A DNA stretch of 64,000 bases from Acinetobacter sp. Marseille-Q1618 (GCF_902809855.1 NZ_CADDWJ010000002.1:930001-994000), one strand, 5' to 3'; shown: positions 29,187 to 36,789, counted from the stretch's first letter. A program made the numbers and translations. Notes: generated by a model not told the origin, from the sequence alone.

Positions 29187-30326
29187 TTAAAATAATGCTT
29201 CTAAACGGACTAAAGTGCTTAAATAATGGCTTTTGTCTTCACGATGCTCATTGAAATAGTTTAAATCACCTTGGATATAAAACCATTCACGCCCTAAAGG
29301 TTGGCGCCAAGAAACAAATGGTCCCCAACTATTTAAACGTAAATCGTCATTATTATAAAAACCACCTGTATAAATCCCGTAGTTAAAACGATTGCCTTTA
29401 AAAAATTGATGTTGGCGATACGTACGATTATCCCAAGTCAAATCATCATCTTGTTCATCGGCATAAGTAATATAAAACTGATTAGATAAAAACGCCTGAT
29501 TGGGACGTGCATGAGTTAATTCTAAATTGGTACGCAGATAATTTTCACTGTCGATGCCATAGCGATAAATTTGTTCAGCATGAAAAGTAAAATCATGACT
29601 TAATTGCCAGTCTTTTTCTGCTTTTAAGCGTGCGTAAACGTCATCACCAGAGCGGATACCAAGATCGGCATCGAGATCAAAAGGTAATCTTTTCGATAGC
29701 TGCGACCAACGTAATGCAATAGAACTGTTGTCATCACGGATGCGTTTACCGTCCACAGATTTATCTGGATTGCCACTAGGGTTTTCATTGGTAATGGCAA
29801 TATTGTTCGTCATTTCATTGTCTAATGAGTCATCACCAAATACCAAACTCAGACGATTTTCTAATGCAGGTAGTTTTATTTTTCCTCGAATACGAGGTTT
29901 GATTTCATAACCATCATGCTCATTCCAACGATTATCGAGCAAAATTCGTAAAGTGGCTGATGCTGGATCACTTGGATCGGTTTCACCAAACCAATTATTC
30001 ATTCGATCTGCTGTTCGATCAGCCCAATTTCGAATACCTTTTTGCTTTTGATCCACCCATGTGGCATTTTCTGTTTCTTGTGTAGAAGGGACGATAGGTT
30101 CATCTGATTGTTCAGGCAGCAGGGTAGGCGTAGCATCTAATAGCTTTGGAATATATTCTAATACATTAAAATCACGTTCAAACTGTGGAGAAGGGATATA
30201 AATCGGTGCAGTGTTACTTGCCGCCGTTGAGCTTGTATTTTCCGCGTAACCGTATGTGCTCGCTATACAAGCAAGTAAAAGGATAGAGCTTTTATAAAAT
30301 GGAACCGAATATATAATTTTTTCCAT
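29187..30326 (-). CDS. Predicted outer-membrane beta-barrel protein, unknown function
   Basis: This 379-residue protein has a signal peptide (hydrophobic SSILLLACIASTYGYA, cleavage before ENTSS) and a Ser/Thr/Pro linker. It has no recognisable enzymatic motif. From about residue 120 it has alternating amphipathic segments (RLSLVFGDD, SIALRWSQL, DADLGIRSG, YARLKAEKDW, FNYGIYTGGFYNN), and it ends VRLEALF with a C-terminal Phe, the BAM recognition pattern for outer-membrane barrels. The N-terminal part contains a WADRTADRMNNWFGE helix. It appears to be a single-gene unit, with terminators on both sides. I do not recognise a named family. Confidence 0.75.
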   Translation of the reverse strand: MEKIIYSVPFYKSSILLLACIASTYGYAENTSSTAASNTAPIYIPSPQFERDFNVLEYIPKLLDATPTLLPEQSDEPIVPSTQETENATWVDQKQKGIRNWADRTADRMNNWFGETDPSDPASATLRILLDNRWNEHDGYEIKPRIRGKIKLPALENRLSLVFGDDSLDNEMTNNIAITNENPSGNPDKSVDGKRIRDDNSSIALRWSQLSKRLPFDLDADLGIRSGDDVYARLKAEKDWQLSHDFTFHAEQIYRYGIDSENYLRTNLELTHARPNQAFLSNQFYITYADEQDDDLTWDNRTYRQHQFFKGNRFNYGIYTGGFYNNDDLRLNSWGPFVSWRQPLGREWFYIQGDLNYFNEHREDKSHYLSTLVRLEALF

Positions 30327-30490
30327 AATGTTCTGTATTCAACGCTTTGATTTAAAAATAAATATGGGTTCAATCCAAGAATTAGAATGAATACAGAAAT
30401 TATAGTTGATTTTTCAACCAAGTATTGAATAATTCCTTACAATTTGCCTGTTGGTTACAAAACTAGAACCTTCGTTGGGATTTAGTCTAT

Positions 30491-30524
30491 AAAAAACCTC
30501 TTATGTTTTAAATATAAGAGGTTT
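30491..30524 (-). terminator. Minus-strand terminator after the glycine-zipper gene
   Basis: An 11-bp perfect stem AAACCTCTTAT/ATAAGAGGTTT (30494-30504, 30514-30524). The minus strand ends in six T. Confidence 0.9.
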
Positions 30525-30548
30525 GGTCGAACCAACAACTTTTAAAAG

Positions 30549-30782
30549 CTAAGCGGAATGAGGGCAATATTTCTTTTCATAAACTTTGCCTGCAATACCT
30601 CCCACCAATGCACCACTAAATGTGCCAAATACAGGAAGAACACTCCCCGCAACTGCGCCAATTAATGCACCTTTAACTGTTGGTGAAAAACGTGATTTCT
30701 TATTGGGCTGTGTGCTTTCTGAGTTGGAAGTATGAGTTGAATCTGTGGTCAATAGATCTGAATTTGGATTTACATCAGTCAT
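30549..30782 (-). CDS. Small glycine-zipper membrane-associated protein
   Basis: This 77-residue protein starts at the ATG at 30782, which has a GAGAGA ribosome site. The frame is open further upstream but that sequence is AT-rich and not protein-like. The N-terminal ~30 residues are polar (Ser/Thr/Asn), followed by KGALIGAVAGSVLPVFGTFSGALVGGIAGKVYEKKY. This is a G-x-x-x-G/A glycine-zipper hairpin of two short helices, as in glycine-zipper 2TM proteins of the envelope. There is no signal peptide, so the zipper itself is probably the membrane element. The function is unknown. A possible long leader carries a hairpin at 31016-31040. Confidence 0.7.
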   Translation of the reverse strand: MTDVNPNSDLLTTDSTHTSNSESTQPNKKSRFSPTVKGALIGAVAGSVLPVFGTFSGALVGGIAGKVYEKKYCPHSA

Positions 30783-31527
30783 AATATCTCTCTTCGTTAA
30801 TGGATGAAAAAATTTCATGCTGAGATTGTTATTCACATGAACCGATGTAATCAGCATAAGATGAAATGGACTTACTAAGCTGTAGTTTAGCTGTAAGTTA
30901 TTCCGCCTTTTGGTTAAGCTAAATTGCATTGCGTAAACAAGATATATAAAGCTGTAAAGATCATGAATACTATAAATAAAGCAAGTGATGATTTTTATTT
31001 TAAAAGCGTAGAAACTAAAAATCCTCCATAAAGGAGGATTCATAGTCTTATAAAATAAGAAAAAAATAAAAGAAAACTTACAGCGCATGAATTTGGTTAA
31101 CTAAATTCTGTTGCATAGAATATATCAACTTGCATGTGATGAACAGTCTTAAAAATGTTCATCAATGTTGAATAAATGGCGAGAACTGACAAATTTCAGC
31201 AATTTTTGGCACAATAGGAAAATGTATTTTAGATATATATTATAAAAATATAGTTGATTTAACGATGTTTTTTTATAAAACTCTATTTTAAAAGTTATTG
31301 TTATTTAACAAAATTTTGTTGCAATCTGACCAAAAAAAGCACATTTATAAAAAAATCAATTGCATACTAAATGTACAATTTGGTCGTTTAACTTTACATA
31401 AAGATGGCATATTTGAGTTTATGTGACAGTCTTGTTGCTAAAAAGTGTTTATTTTTTAAACAAAATAAAAATAGCAAAACAATCGATTATGATAAGTTTT
31501 TATCAATAAAAAAAGTGAGTATAAATC
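30783..31527. other. Long AT-rich gene-free region between the glycine-zipper and dodecin genes (745 bases)
   Basis: No ORF is credible. Visible structures are a terminator-like minus-strand hairpin (31016-31040), a 9-bp inverted repeat TGATGAACA/TGTTCATCA with a 10-base spacer (31137-31164), and a 14-base perfect palindrome AACAAAATTTTGTT (31307-31320). The divergent promoters of the two flanking genes must also be here. Confidence 0.6.
31016..31040 (-). terminator. Terminator-like hairpin in the leader of the glycine-zipper gene
   Basis: AATCCTCC/GGAGGATT forms an 8-bp stem with a 5-base loop. On the minus strand it is followed by TTTTTAG. It is 234 bases upstream of the start at 30782, so it could end a small RNA or attenuate the leader. 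Confidence 0.5.
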
Positions 31528-31728
31528 ATGGCAATAGCAAAAGTTGTTGAAGTAAATTCAAGTAGTAATAAAAGTTTTGAAGATGCTATTCAAACAGGTA
31601 TTCAAAAAGTCACTGAAACTGTAAAAAATGTCCAAGGTGCTTGGATCAACGAACAAAAAGTCATCGTGAGAGAGGATAAAATCACTGAATATCGTGTGAA
31701 TTTAAAAGTAAGTTTCTTGGTTGAATAA
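31528..31728 (+). CDS. Dodecin family flavin-binding protein
   Basis: This 66-residue protein matches dodecin, the dodecameric protein that stores flavin or flavin-CoA compounds in the cytoplasm. The family pattern is clear: KVVEVNSSSNKSFEDAIQTGIQKVTETVKNVQGAWINEQKVIVREDKI. It includes the central tryptophan (W of GAWINEQ) that stacks on the flavin and the glutamine beside it, followed by two beta strands ending YRVNLKVSFLVE. It is a single-gene unit with GTGAGT as ribosome site and an intrinsic terminator directly after. Confidence 0.94.
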   Translation: MAIAKVVEVNSSSNKSFEDAIQTGIQKVTETVKNVQGAWINEQKVIVREDKITEYRVNLKVSFLVE

Positions 31729-31759
31729 TCAAATAAATACCAAAATGATTTTGAACATC

Positions 31760-31785
31760 AAGCCCACAATTTTGTGGGCTTTTTT
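31760..31785 (+). terminator. Intrinsic terminator of dodecin
   Basis: The stem AAGCCCAC/GTGGGCTT with an AT-only loop is followed by six T. Confidence 0.93.
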
Positions 31786-31802
31786 GATTATACGCAGTTA
31801 GA

Positions 31803-32507
31803 TTATTTTTGATCTGGTATCTCACAACTGTCATCATTGCAAACAGCGCCTTGTGCGTTTTCAATCTCTTGTTTTGGCGCAGTGGAGAGTGCTTGTTGTA
31901 AAACTTGTAGAAAAACCTCAGGAGGTTGAGCCCCTGATAATGCTAAGCGTTGATCAAATACAAAAAAGGGAACACCTGTGACTTTGAGTTGCTCATGTGC
32001 GATTTTTTCATCATGACGAACAAAATCTGCAAATTCTTCTGAGTCTAGCACGTAATCGACTTCGTTATGATCTAAACCAATACGTGAGGCAATATCTTCG
32101 ATAATTTCACGCTCACCGATCGCTAAACCTTCAGTCATATAAGCATGAAAAAAAGCTTCTTCTGCTTCGTTTCCTAAACCTTTACTTTGCGCCAAGTGGA
32201 TAATACGATGCGCATTAAAGGTATTGCCTGAATTGGCTTTTTCCCAATTAAACTCAATCCCTTCACTTGCTGCAATCTCTGCAATATTTTTTTGTGTTTC
32301 TACGGTTTGCTCAATCGTACGTCCGTATTTTTTCGCTAAACGCTCGGTATTGCTACTATCATGTTTGATAGGTGCATCAGGATCAAGTTCAAAACTGTGC
32401 CAAATAATGTCTAAATCTATGCCTGCATCGTTGGCAACATGTTCAAGGCGTTTTTTACCAATATAACAAAAAGGACAGACCACATCTGACCAAATATCTA
32501 CACGCAT
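31803..32507 (-). CDS. DsbA-family (FrnE-like) thiol oxidoreductase
   Basis: This protein has 234 residues from the ATG at 32507, preceded by an AGGAA ribosome site. The 40 upstream in-frame residues are Lys/Phe-rich noise. The thioredoxin-fold active site is CPFC in DVVCPFCYIGKKRLE near the N-terminus, and the cis-Pro loop is KVTGVPFFVFD. A helical insertion lies between them, typical of FrnE/HCCA-isomerase-like DsbA proteins. There is no signal peptide, so it is cytoplasmic. A second cysteine pair, CNDDSC (CX4C), lies near the C-terminus, as described for Deinococcus FrnE. It is convergent with dodecin. Confidence 0.88.
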   Translation of the reverse strand: MRVDIWSDVVCPFCYIGKKRLEHVANDAGIDLDIIWHSFELDPDAPIKHDSSNTERLAKKYGRTIEQTVETQKNIAEIAASEGIEFNWEKANSGNTFNAHRIIHLAQSKGLGNEAEEAFFHAYMTEGLAIGEREIIEDIASRIGLDHNEVDYVLDSEEFADFVRHDEKIAHEQLKVTGVPFFVFDQRLALSGAQPPEVFLQVLQQALSTAPKQEIENAQGAVCNDDSCEIPDQK

Positions 32508-32693
32508 GGGAGTTCCTCGTATTTTTGTCTTGGCTTTGAGGGTAGCGTTATTATCTTTATATTTAAAGCCTTTTTTGGTTAGCTGGGTATTATTAAGAAT
32601 AAATAATATGAAAATAAAAAAGTGCATAAATATTATACAAATAAAAGAAAATATCAGTTAATCTAATGCTAATCCATTGTTGTAGAGTCATTT

Positions 32694-33443
32694 ATGCGTC
32701 GAGTCATTTTGCTTGTTATTGTGATTTTGTTCGGTATTGCTGCGTATTTTTTTTATGAGCAGACCCAGCTAAAAAAGCATGAGGCGCAACGTCAAATGTT
32801 TGATGTTGTGATGACTGAAAAAATGCAACAGTTGTATGATAAAGCTCAGGATTGGTCAAAACCTGTCAGCATGGATGTGCATGATCCACGTTTAAGTGGT
32901 GATTATAAGATTTTGTCTGAGTTTGTTTTAAATTATTGGCTAAAAAATATTGAAACACGTAATATTTATTTGCGTGATCTCGAGGCTGCAAAGTGGAATC
33001 ATTTTTTAGATGTAAATCGTCTGGATAAGGACCGTAAGCAAAAATTTGTTGAAACTGAGCAGATGTTAGAGGTAGTACGCAGAATTACCACGCAGTATCA
33101 GAAACAAAATCAATTAGATAAGCAAGAAGCTTTGGCAAAAGTAAAAACTTTAGATATTGATAATGATTTGCAGCAGTCTATGCAGGAAAAGTTAGAGCAA
33201 AATTTAAAAGTGGATCAGGAAAGTGCTTTAATTTTGTTAGAGTTACAAATCTTGGATAAAGCGGAGCAGATGTTTGCGTTATTGAAAGAAAATGATTGGC
33301 ATAAGGAAAATGGCAAAATCATGTTTCAAAAGGATGCAGAGGTAAAGCAGTTTAACGCGTTGTATCAGGACGTTTTAAAGTTAAATAAAGAGATTGAGCA
33401 GAAGAAAAAACAGAATGCAGCAGAGATAGAAGGGGAGTTGTAA
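32694..33443 (+). CDS. Single-pass membrane protein of unknown function
   Basis: This 249-residue protein has one N-terminal membrane segment (VILLVIVILFGIAAYFFY, ~4-21) with no lipobox cysteine, followed by a highly charged, mostly helical region. Heptad-like stretches (LEVVRRITTQYQKQNQLDKQEALAKV, VLKLNKEIEQKKKQN) suggest coiled coil. Most of the protein should face the periplasm. I recognise no family. It starts with the ATG at 32694 and is divergent from the FrnE-like gene across 186 bases. There is no obvious operon partner. Confidence 0.75.
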   Translation: MRRVILLVIVILFGIAAYFFYEQTQLKKHEAQRQMFDVVMTEKMQQLYDKAQDWSKPVSMDVHDPRLSGDYKILSEFVLNYWLKNIETRNIYLRDLEAAKWNHFLDVNRLDKDRKQKFVETEQMLEVVRRITTQYQKQNQLDKQEALAKVKTLDIDNDLQQSMQEKLEQNLKVDQESALILLELQILDKAEQMFALLKENDWHKENGKIMFQKDAEVKQFNALYQDVLKLNKEIEQKKKQNAAEIEGEL

Positions 33444-33507
33444 AAATATAGAATTTTTAATTCAGTTGTTGATCCAATTTATCATTTCTATGAAATAAGA
33501 TCACGGA

Positions 33508-33867
33508 TTAAGATGAAAGAGGATTACTTTTTTCTAAAAATGAAATAAGTAGAGTATGTGAATGTGTTAATCGTGCTAATTGTTGAGTGAGTTTTTCAAT
33601 TTCTTGTTCTAATTTTGCTTTTACTACAGGACACAATAAAAAGTTTTGTTGTTCTATATCAAAACAAGGCAATAATACACGGATATCATCTAATGTGATT
33701 CCAGCATCATTTAACACCTTAATTTTTAAGATGGTTTGTACATCTGATGTGTTATAAATTCGATAGTTTTTGGCAGTTCTTTTGGGAAAAATTAAGCCTT
33801 GTTCTTCGTAGTAACGGAGCATACGAGGGCTGATCTGTGTGAGTTTGGCAACTTTTGCAAGATACAT
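33508..33867 (-). CDS. MerR-family transcriptional regulator
   Basis: This protein has 119 residues from the ATG at 33867. The frame is open to 33900, but that extension would overlap the operator-like dyad, so the shorter start is preferred. It has the MerR winged helix YLAKVAKLTQISPRMLRYYEEQGLI with the RYYE-x-x-G-L signature, and a dimerisation helix at the C-terminus (KLEQEIEKLTQQLARL). Two cysteines (LLPCF and LLCPV) might sense redox or metal/electrophile signals. It is divergent from a secreted hydrolase gene whose promoter has MerR-type geometry. The effector is unknown. Confidence 0.9.
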   Translation of the reverse strand: MYLAKVAKLTQISPRMLRYYEEQGLIFPKRTAKNYRIYNTSDVQTILKIKVLNDAGITLDDIRVLLPCFDIEQQNFLLCPVVKAKLEQEIEKLTQQLARLTHSHTLLISFLEKSNPLSS

Positions 33868-33878
33868 CAGGATACCTA

Positions 33879-33910
33879 TTGACCTTAACAGTACTGTCAT
33901 AGCTTAGCAT
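33879..33910 (+). promoter_or_regulatory. MerR-type promoter/operator of the divergent hydrolase gene
   Basis: A -35 TTGACC (33879-33884) and a -10 TAGCAT (33905-33910) are 20 bases apart, the over-long spacing typical of MerR-activated promoters. A perfect 10-base palindrome ACAGTACTGT (33888-33897) lies in the spacer. The predicted transcript starts about 28 bases before the hydrolase ATG. Confidence 0.6.
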
Positions 33911-33944
33911 GATGATAATTTAATCAGTATGCAATGGCTAGAAA

Positions 33945-34607
33945 ATGAAAAAAACAATATTTGCTTTGATTGCGATCAGTAGTTTGGCATTTTTTCTTTC
34001 CAAATCTTATGCGGAAAATACAGAAAATATTCGTCAAGTTTATGTTTTACATGGTTATTCAGCATCGGTAGATGATCATTGGTTTCAGTATTTAAAACAA
34101 CAGTTAGAGGAGGATGATCGTACACATGTTACTTTGATTGCTTTCCCTGATTCAAAATATCCTGATATGGAAAAATGGCAAAGAACTTTGGATCAATCTA
34201 TTTCCAAAATTGATCAAAATAGTTATTTCATTGCACATAGTTTGGGAGTCATCACTTTATTAAAATTCTTGGAACGACATGAAACCACTGAGATTGGCGG
34301 CGTGATTTTGGTTTCAGGTTTTTCTAAACCGATTCAAGGTTTTGATACTTTAGATGAATTTATTGTCAAGAGTCAGGTAGATGTTTCTAAGCTCTCGAAA
34401 ATTAAACATAAACATGTATTTATATCGAGTAATGATAGTATTGTACCGATGTCTTATAGTGTGGAATTGGCACAGCAGTTAAATTCTGCCTATACCGTGA
34501 TTCCTGATGCAGGGCATTTTTTAGCAAGTGATGGGTATGTGGAGTTTCCACAGGTAGAACGGCTGTTAATGCAGAAGCTAAATATTAAAATCAATGGTAG
34601 ACTATAG
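33945..34607 (+). CDS. Secreted RBBP9/YdeN-like alpha/beta hydrolase
   Basis: This 220-residue protein has a Sec signal (MKKTIFALIAISSLAFFLSKSYA, cleavage before ENTEN). The mature domain fits the RBBP9/YdeN serine-hydrolase group: YVLHGYSASVDDHWFQYLK near the start, nucleophile elbow IAHSLGVITLLKFLE, acid in ISSNDSIVPMSYS, and catalytic His in IPDAGHFLASDGY. The complete triad predicts an active periplasmic esterase-type enzyme, but the substrate is unknown. It is divergent from the MerR gene, which probably controls it. Confidence 0.87.
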   Translation: MKKTIFALIAISSLAFFLSKSYAENTENIRQVYVLHGYSASVDDHWFQYLKQQLEEDDRTHVTLIAFPDSKYPDMEKWQRTLDQSISKIDQNSYFIAHSLGVITLLKFLERHETTEIGGVILVSGFSKPIQGFDTLDEFIVKSQVDVSKLSKIKHKHVFISSNDSIVPMSYSVELAQQLNSAYTVIPDAGHFLASDGYVEFPQVERLLMQKLNIKINGRL

Positions 34608-34681
34608 TAAAAAATTAATACCTTTAGATATTAATTGATTTTTCAAATAATAATTGAGTACTTAACTAAATATTAATAAAC

Positions 34682-34710
34682 TTGCAGAATTGCGCAAACT
34701 GAAGTATCTT
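34682..34710 (+). promoter_or_regulatory. Promoter with palindromic operator for the XRE-peptidase gene
   Basis: A -35 TTGCAG (34682-34687) and a -10 TATCTT (34705-34710) are 17 bases apart. The 8-base palindrome TTGCGCAA (34690-34697) sits between them, a good autoregulation site. The start codon at 34718 is only 7 bases past the -10 and has no ribosome site, so the transcript may be leaderless. Confidence 0.5.
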
Positions 34711-34717
34711 TTATCTT

Positions 34718-35851
34718 ATGAGTATAAATATTGAACAATACCGCTCTCCTGGGCAATTAATTCATTCTCTTCTAGAAGATAAAGGCTGGAACGGAAGAGT
34801 TTTATCAGGAATTCTCAAAATTGATGAGTCTGGTGTAAATAGGTTGCTTCAGGATAAAAAAAGTGTAAATGCGCAGTTAGCAATAGTTCTCGAAGATATT
34901 TTTGGAATACCTGCTGAAAATTTTCTGACATTACAAATGAAATATGATTTAGCAAAGGCAAGAATAAAAGATATACCTGATCCTGAAAGACAATCGAGAG
35001 TAAAACTTTTTGGTAATTTACCTATAGCTGAAATGATCAATAGGGGTTGGTTAGATGTTGAAAATAAAAAAGATTTTCAAAAAATTGAAAAAGAGTTATT
35101 AAAGTTTTTCAAAGTGAATTCTTTAGACGATATTGAAACCAATTTATTGCATTCAGCTAAAAAGACCAATGAATTGGATAAACCTACTCAAATTCAATTA
35201 GCTTGGGTTAATAGAGTAAAAAGAATAGCTGAAGAGATGATAGTTGCTCCGTACTTGGCAAGTTCGGCTCAGAAGGCAATTGATGAATTGAAATCATTAC
35301 TTTGGTCAGCTGAAGAAATTAGAAAAGTTCCTAGGATTTTGGCTGAGAATGGTATTCGATTTGTATTAGTCGAACCTTTAAAAGGTTCAAAAATGGATGG
35401 CGTATGCATGTGGCTTGATCAAACTTATCCAGTCATTGGTATGTCTTTAAGATTTGATAGAATCGACAATTTTTGGTTTGTATTAAGACATGAGCTAGAG
35501 CATGTCCTGCAAGGACACGGTAAATCTCATATTAAAATTGATTATGATTTAAAGCAGTTAGATATGGATGATGAAGAAGAAAAAATTGCAAATCTTGCTG
35601 CATCAACATTTGCTATATCTGAACAAAAGTTAAATAGTTTTATTGCAAGAAAATCTCCGTTCTTCGCTGAAATTGACATTATTGGATTTTCAAACACTCA
35701 TAGAATCCATCCTGGCATTTTGGCTGGAAAACTACAACACTACACACAAAAATACAATTTATTTCGTAAACATTTAGTCTCGATTCGGAACATCGTGATA
35801 CCAAGTGCGATGAGTGATGGATGGGGTAATGTATATCCACTTGATGATTAA
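34718..35851 (+). CDS. XRE-type HTH fused to ImmA/IrrE-family metallopeptidase
   Basis: This 377-residue protein has two parts. Residues ~8-70 form a HigA-like helix-turn-helix (SPGQLIHSLLEDKGWNGRVLSGIL, VNRLLQDKKSVNAQLAIVLEDIFG). After a helical linker, residues ~200-330 carry an ImmA/IrrE domain with the zinc-protease motif RHELEHVLQGH (HExxH) and a following acidic DDEEEKIANLAASTFA that supplies the third ligand. Such proteins usually act as antitoxins or as proteases that cleave a repressor on a stress or phage signal. Arginine codons are mostly AGA/AGG, unlike the CGT-rich neighbours, which suggests horizontal acquisition. It is coupled to the next gene by 11 bases. Confidence 0.9.
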   Translation: MSINIEQYRSPGQLIHSLLEDKGWNGRVLSGILKIDESGVNRLLQDKKSVNAQLAIVLEDIFGIPAENFLTLQMKYDLAKARIKDIPDPERQSRVKLFGNLPIAEMINRGWLDVENKKDFQKIEKELLKFFKVNSLDDIETNLLHSAKKTNELDKPTQIQLAWVNRVKRIAEEMIVAPYLASSAQKAIDELKSLLWSAEEIRKVPRILAENGIRFVLVEPLKGSKMDGVCMWLDQTYPVIGMSLRFDRIDNFWFVLRHELEHVLQGHGKSHIKIDYDLKQLDMDDEEEKIANLAASTFAISEQKLNSFIARKSPFFAEIDIIGFSNTHRIHPGILAGKLQHYTQKYNLFRKHLVSIRNIVIPSAMSDGWGNVYPLDD

Positions 35852-35862
35852 AAGGAGTATGG

Positions 35863-36360
35863 ATGGTTACACAAAATGAGGCTTTTCAACAAGCCATTAG
35901 ATTATATAAGGCTAAAACTGGTGAAACAGAAGTTGACCTAAAAAAAGTCGCTAAATTTATGGTTGATCATTTAGGGTTTAAGTTACCTGAACCGACTGAT
36001 CCCTTTGATGTACTAGCGAAAAAAATTAGTATCGCTGCTCGTGAAGAAATGCGTACTGATAAAAAGACAGGTAGAACTTATAGAGCAAATCATGCTGTCC
36101 AAAAAGAAGGATCTCAGCAGTCTCTTTGGATTGATATTGATGAAGCACCAAGGAAACTTATGCATAAATCATTAATTAAGAGGCGTGATCAAATTATTGG
36201 CGATGCTTACCAACTATCACTTGATCTAGATCACTGGAATAGTATTAATCCAACTGAAGAACCAATTAATATTCCTTTAGATTTTACTGAAGACGTTGAA
36301 GAGAGAAAGAATGCAACTGTACCCTTAAAGCAACAAACTGGAAATGAAAAACCGATATAA
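35863..36360 (+). CDS. Conserved partner of the XRE-peptidase protein, unknown function
   Basis: This 165-residue soluble protein has no signal peptide, membrane segment or catalytic motif that I recognise. The middle (AAREEMRTDKKTGRTYRANHAV, then SLWIDIDEAPRKLMHKSLIKRRDQIIGDAYQLSLDLDHWN) is basic and looks like a conserved core. Both ends are variable, and the tail is charged. The start at 35863 has an AAGGAG ribosome site. Its last codons and stop are inside the stem of the operon's terminator. The position directly after an HTH-ImmA/IrrE gene suggests the effector/toxin or the protease target, but either role is inference. AGA/AGG arginine codons are common here too. Confidence 0.8.
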   Translation: MVTQNEAFQQAIRLYKAKTGETEVDLKKVAKFMVDHLGFKLPEPTDPFDVLAKKISIAAREEMRTDKKTGRTYRANHAVQKEGSQQSLWIDIDEAPRKLMHKSLIKRRDQIIGDAYQLSLDLDHWNSINPTEEPINIPLDFTEDVEERKNATVPLKQQTGNEKPI

Positions 36361-36380
36361 AATATTTTTATATCGGTTTT
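36348..36380 (+). terminator. Terminator of the XRE-peptidase operon, overlapping the coding end
   Basis: The 14-bp perfect stem AAAACCGATATAAA with its complement (36348-36361, 36367-36380) includes the stop codon at 36358. The descending arm ends GGTTTT. Confidence 0.85.
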
Positions 36381-36558
36381 CATGGTCAAAGCCTGAGAAT
36401 TAAAAATTCCAGAACTTTAAAGATAAAGCTTGAGAACCTATATCCTATAATTTTCTGAGAATTCTTTCAATCTCATAATTAGTACTTGTACGCTCGTATG
36501 TGTGTGCAAATAGTTTTTTACGGTTAATTTTTTAACTTAGAATACTATCAGGTCTAAT

Positions 36559-36784
36559 ATGAACAGACAAAAAGTGTTATCTAGTAATATTTTTTCTATA
36601 GGATATGAAGTTGAATCTTCAGTGTTGGGTGTTGGAAATCCAATTTCTGAATGGCAGTCTATATCAGTATTTTAATATATCTAAAAATCTTTTTTTAGAG
36701 TAAATGAGTGCATCCTCACACGGCAAATTTTTTGAAAGATATATTAAAAAGGCAGGATATAGGATGCATAAAAATCACTTGATT
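36559..36784 (+). pseudogene. KTSC-domain protein gene, frameshifted and with an internal stop
   Basis: Frame 1 from the ATG at 36559 gives MNRQKVLSSNIFSIGYEVES, a typical KTSC start. From 36653 the family sequence resumes in the next frame as GSLYQYFNISKNLFLE, with the YxY hallmark. It is interrupted by TAA at 36701-36703 where a Leu codon is expected, then continues MSASSHGKFFERYIKKAGYR, the normal KTSC C-terminus. So there is one net +1 frameshift and one nonsense change. KTSC domains occur alone or at the end of lysyl-tRNA synthetases and may bind RNA. The remnant runs into the fadA terminator with no original stop visible. Confidence 0.85.
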
Positions 36785-36789
36785 ACAAT

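Noticed and set aside
30783..31088. Upstream extension of the glycine-zipper frame (about 100 extra codons)
   Set aside because: It is Phe/Ile/Tyr-rich translated AT-rich DNA, spans the hairpin at 31016-31040, and a good ribosome site exists at 30782.
32508..32627. 40-codon N-terminal extension of the FrnE-like protein resembling a signal peptide
   Set aside because: The hydrophobic run is followed by Lys-rich noise rather than a cleavage site, and an AGGAA ribosome site precedes the ATG at 32507.
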